DNA from: an uncultured Clostridia bacterium
Lineage (GTDB): Bacteria; Bacillota; Clostridia; UBA1381; UBA9506
Direction: 5' to 3'
Assembly (NCBI GenBank): GCA_934438075.1
Contig: CAKSBF010000015.1
Span: 1 to 51,583 of the forward strand
Length of the DNA: 51,583 nucleotides
The notes beneath the pieces were generated by a model that was not told where the DNA came from, made no database searches, and worked only from the letters and a program-made list of their open reading frames with translations. Below, one piece after another: positions 49,402-51,583 of the stretch (position 1 is the stretch's first letter; every line of letters begins with the position of its first letter). A program made the translations under genes and the position numbers.

Positions 49402-51498
49402 GTGAGGTATAAAATCATATATGATGTTCCGGGCAGGCTTCGCGTCCGCTGCGGTGCCGATGTGTTTTCAAGGCTACAGGAACAAGCAATTACGGAACAA
49501 TTGCTGTGCATACCGGGTGTTGCTTCTGTTAAGGTTTCGAATATTAACGGCGGTATTCTGGCGGAATATCATGGCAATGTCCGGGAGAAATTGCTCGTTG
49601 CCATAGATAAAATTAATGCAAAGACGTTGCCGGCGGCAGAACTTTCTGCTATGCAGCAGATTGATGATGAGTTTAAAAGAGATTTTTGCAGGATTATTTT
49701 TAAGAGAATTGTAACAAAACTTTTTTTGCCATCCTTTATCGCTGCACCATTAACCGTATATCGTGCCATACCGTTTGTAAAAGCAGGGGCGGCGGCGCTG
49801 ACGCAAGGAAAAGTTAATGTGGCGGTTTTAGATGCGGTTTCTATAACAGCTTCTGTTCTAAGCGGCTCTATGTCAACGGCATCTTCTGTTATGACATTAT
49901 TAAATATTTCCTCATTATTGGAGGGATATACCCGTAAAAAAACTAAGACGGCACTTTCTGACAGTCTGGCCTTAAATATTGACAAGGTGTGGAAAATATG
50001 CGGAGACGGCATACAACAGGTGCCGTTAAAGCAGATTATACCCGGTGATATAGTGCGCGTGCAGCAAGGCAGCATGATTCCTGTTGACGGTACGGTTGTT
50101 GACGGTGAGGCGGGAGTTAATGAGTCTGCTATGACCGGTGAGGCGGAGGCACGCCATAAAAGTTCCGGTGCAAGCGTTTACGCCGGTACTGTGCTGGAAG
50201 AGGGTACACTGGATATCAAGGTAACACAATTCCCCGATAACAGCAGAATTAACCAGGTTGTCGAATTAATTGAAAATTCTGAAAATTTGAAGTCGGGCGT
50301 CCAGACGAAAGCAGAAAGTTTTGCTGATAGTTTGGTACCTTTTAGTCTGTTAACATGTGCAGTCACTTATTTCTTTACGGGAAATATTACGAAAGCTTTG
50401 TCCGTGTTGATGGTGGATTATTCCTGTGCGATTAAACTATCTACCCCGATTTGCATTATTTCTGCAATGCGAGAGGCAACGGATTATAACATCATGGTTA
50501 AGGGCGGCCGCTTTTTGGAAAATTATGCGCATGCAGATACGGTCGTTTTCGATAAGACGGGAACCTTAACGGTGTCATGCCCGAATTTGACAAAGGTTGT
50601 TGCTTTTGAAGGATATGAAGAAAGTGAGATTTTAAAAATTGCTGCATGTTTAGAGGAACATTTTCCGCATAGTGTTGCAAAAGCAATAGTTCACGCGGCG
50701 GAACAGCAAAACCTGGAGCATTTGGAAGAACATGCTGAGGTAGAATACATCGTGGCTCATGGTATTTCCTCAAAATTGTGTGGTCAGCGTGTGTTAATTG
50801 GTAGTGCGCACTTTGTTTTTGACGATGAAAAAATTGAGATTTCCCAAGAACAAAAGAAGATAATACAAAGTTTAGGAAAATTATATTCTTTGGTATATCT
50901 TGCTATAGGCGGTAAACTTTGCGGTATTTTGTGCATTGAAGATCCGATTCGGGAAAATGCTGCGTGTGTAATAAATAAATTAAAGGAAAAGGGAATTACG
51001 CACATACTGATGATTACCGGTGATGGAGAATCAACAGCGGAAAATGTCTGCCGGCGTTTGGGAATTGAGAAATTTTATGCGCGCGTTTTGCCGGAGGATA
51101 AGCTGAATATTGTCAATCGCCTCAAGACAGAAAATCATATGGTTGTGATGGTGGGCGACGGGATTAATGACTCACCGGCACTTGCGGCAGCAGATGTTTC
51201 GGTTGCAATGAAAGATGCTTCGGATATTGCAAGAGAGGTCGCGGATGTTACACTTTTGTCTTCTGACCTTGACAGACTGTGCGTTTTGCGGGATTTGAGT
51301 GTAAGTCTGTTTGAAAGAATCAGAAAAAATTATCGTTTTATTTCTGCTTTTAACAGTGCGCTGATTCTCCTTGGGGTTGGAGGTATCATTTCACCGGTTA
51401 CCTCAGCTTTGATGCATAATATTTCTACGCTTGGTATTTGTGTTTATAGCATGAAACCGTTTTTGGACAAGGAGAAAGAAAATACTGTTGAAACCTAA
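49402..51498 (+). CDS. Heavy-metal P1B-type ATPase, atypical metal motif
   Basis: A 698-residue ATP-driven metal transporter. The N-terminal ferredoxin-like domain (YKIIYDVPGRLRVRCG) lacks the CxxC of copper domains. The actuator has MTGEAEAR, the phosphorylated Asp is D384 in DKTGTLT, and the hinge is GDGINDSPAL. In the key membrane helix the usual CPC/SPC is replaced by Y340-S341-C342 (VDYSCAIKLSTP), and the N-domain HP motif reads FPHSVAKAI. This set fits a Mn/Zn/Fe-type exporter subgroup, not copper; the metal is an inference. The GTG start follows AAGGAAGGG. The stop is 9 bases before the insertion-sequence end. Confidence 0.9.
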   Translation: MRYKIIYDVPGRLRVRCGADVFSRLQEQAITEQLLCIPGVASVKVSNINGGILAEYHGNVREKLLVAIDKINAKTLPAAELSAMQQIDDEFKRDFCRIIFKRIVTKLFLPSFIAAPLTVYRAIPFVKAGAAALTQGKVNVAVLDAVSITASVLSGSMSTASSVMTLLNISSLLEGYTRKKTKTALSDSLALNIDKVWKICGDGIQQVPLKQIIPGDIVRVQQGSMIPVDGTVVDGEAGVNESAMTGEAEARHKSSGASVYAGTVLEEGTLDIKVTQFPDNSRINQVVELIENSENLKSGVQTKAESFADSLVPFSLLTCAVTYFFTGNITKALSVLMVDYSCAIKLSTPICIISAMREATDYNIMVKGGRFLENYAHADTVVFDKTGTLTVSCPNLTKVVAFEGYEESEILKIAACLEEHFPHSVAKAIVHAAEQQNLEHLEEHAEVEYIVAHGISSKLCGQRVLIGSAHFVFDDEKIEISQEQKKIIQSLGKLYSLVYLAIGGKLCGILCIEDPIRENAACVINKLKEKGITHILMITGDGESTAENVCRRLGIEKFYARVLPEDKLNIVNRLKTENHMVVMVGDGINDSPALAAADVSVAMKDASDIAREVADVTLLSSDLDRLCVLRDLSVSLFERIRKNYRFISAFNSALILLGVGGIISPVTSALMHNISTLGICVYSMKPFLDKEKENTVET

Positions 51499-51507
51499 AG
51501 GGTGTTT

Positions 51508-51583
51508 GAGAGTGTGAAAAAAAGTCTGTAAATTTGATTCCTTCTATGGTAGAATATAAATAATATCATAGGAGGAATTTTTA
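51508..51583 (+). mobile_element. Partial insertion-sequence terminus (IS256-like), right border
   Basis: An exact inverted copy of 1-76. From gagagtgtgaaaaaaag it runs into TTGATT (51534-51539), a TATAAA-like box and AGGAGG (51570-51575), ending about where a transposase start codon would fall. The element begins 9 bases after the P-type ATPase stop codon. Confidence 0.65.

Overview
The window is AT-rich, densely packed DNA from a Gram-positive anaerobe of the Clostridia or a close Bacillota lineage. The evidence is an HrcA/CIRCE-controlled dnaK operon, HPr kinase, MurB, leaders of Firmicutes type before rplM, rplK and rplJ, a bacterial V-type ATPase operon, FeoA/FeoB, strong AGGAGG-type ribosome sites, TTGACA-17-TATAAT promoters and frequent GTG starts. 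I cannot name a species. Most of the window is chromosomal housekeeping. The only mobile DNA I see is two partial insertion-sequence ends at the borders and one integrase remnant.

Layout. 1-76 is an insertion-sequence terminus, repeated in inverted orientation at 51508-51583. 114-2733: a MATE exporter with a translationally coupled small protein, divergent from a LysR regulator. 2910-2986: initiator tRNA-fMet (minus) with promoter and terminators. 3187-5163: a divergent type IIA topoisomerase B subunit without its A partner. 5333-11656: hrcA-grpE-dnaK-dnaJ and an M18 aminopeptidase. 12030-13505: rho with a long leader. 13643-15917: feoA-feoB and a small zinc-ribbon protein. 15829-17251 (minus): a Cys-rich peptide with a structured leader, DUF4363 and DUF421. 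17325-24131: sucrose phosphorylase, fructokinase, MATE, esterase, KDG-kinase-like kinase and an AlkD-like protein. 24207-27702: truB, ribF, thyX, tmk. 27906-28754: rplM-rpsI. 28852-29000: integrase remnant. 29209-30744: putP. 30843-31728 (minus): a LexA-like repressor and a small protein. 31831-42116 (minus): an ACT protein, a UPF0210 protein and a nine-subunit V-ATPase, closely enough spaced to be one operon. 42345-45018: hprK, a PHP hydrolase and murB. 45295-48901: rpmG-secE-nusG-rplK-rplA-rplJ-rplL. 49149-51498: a DUF6110-like protein and a metal P-type ATPase.

How the genes work together. Sucrose phosphorylase plus fructokinase make a phosphorolytic sucrose route. RibF makes FAD, the cofactor of ThyX, and ThyX plus Tmk take dUMP to dTDP. 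The V-ATPase couples ATP to ion flow. The ribosomal and transcription genes are controlled by leader RNAs.

The most interesting unexplained signals are RNA structures. A 170-nt leader before thyX can alternate between an 11-bp closing stem and a hairpin hiding the ribosome site. A 101-bp three-way-junction-like element lies before a Cys-rich peptide. A roughly 195-nt folded leader or small RNA lies before the esterase. Also notable are two Cys-rich genes overlapping tail to tail, a palindromic operator on the P-type ATPase promoter, and the absence of rpoB after rplL. No CRISPR array, defence island or prophage is visible. All assignments come from reading the sequence; no database was searched.
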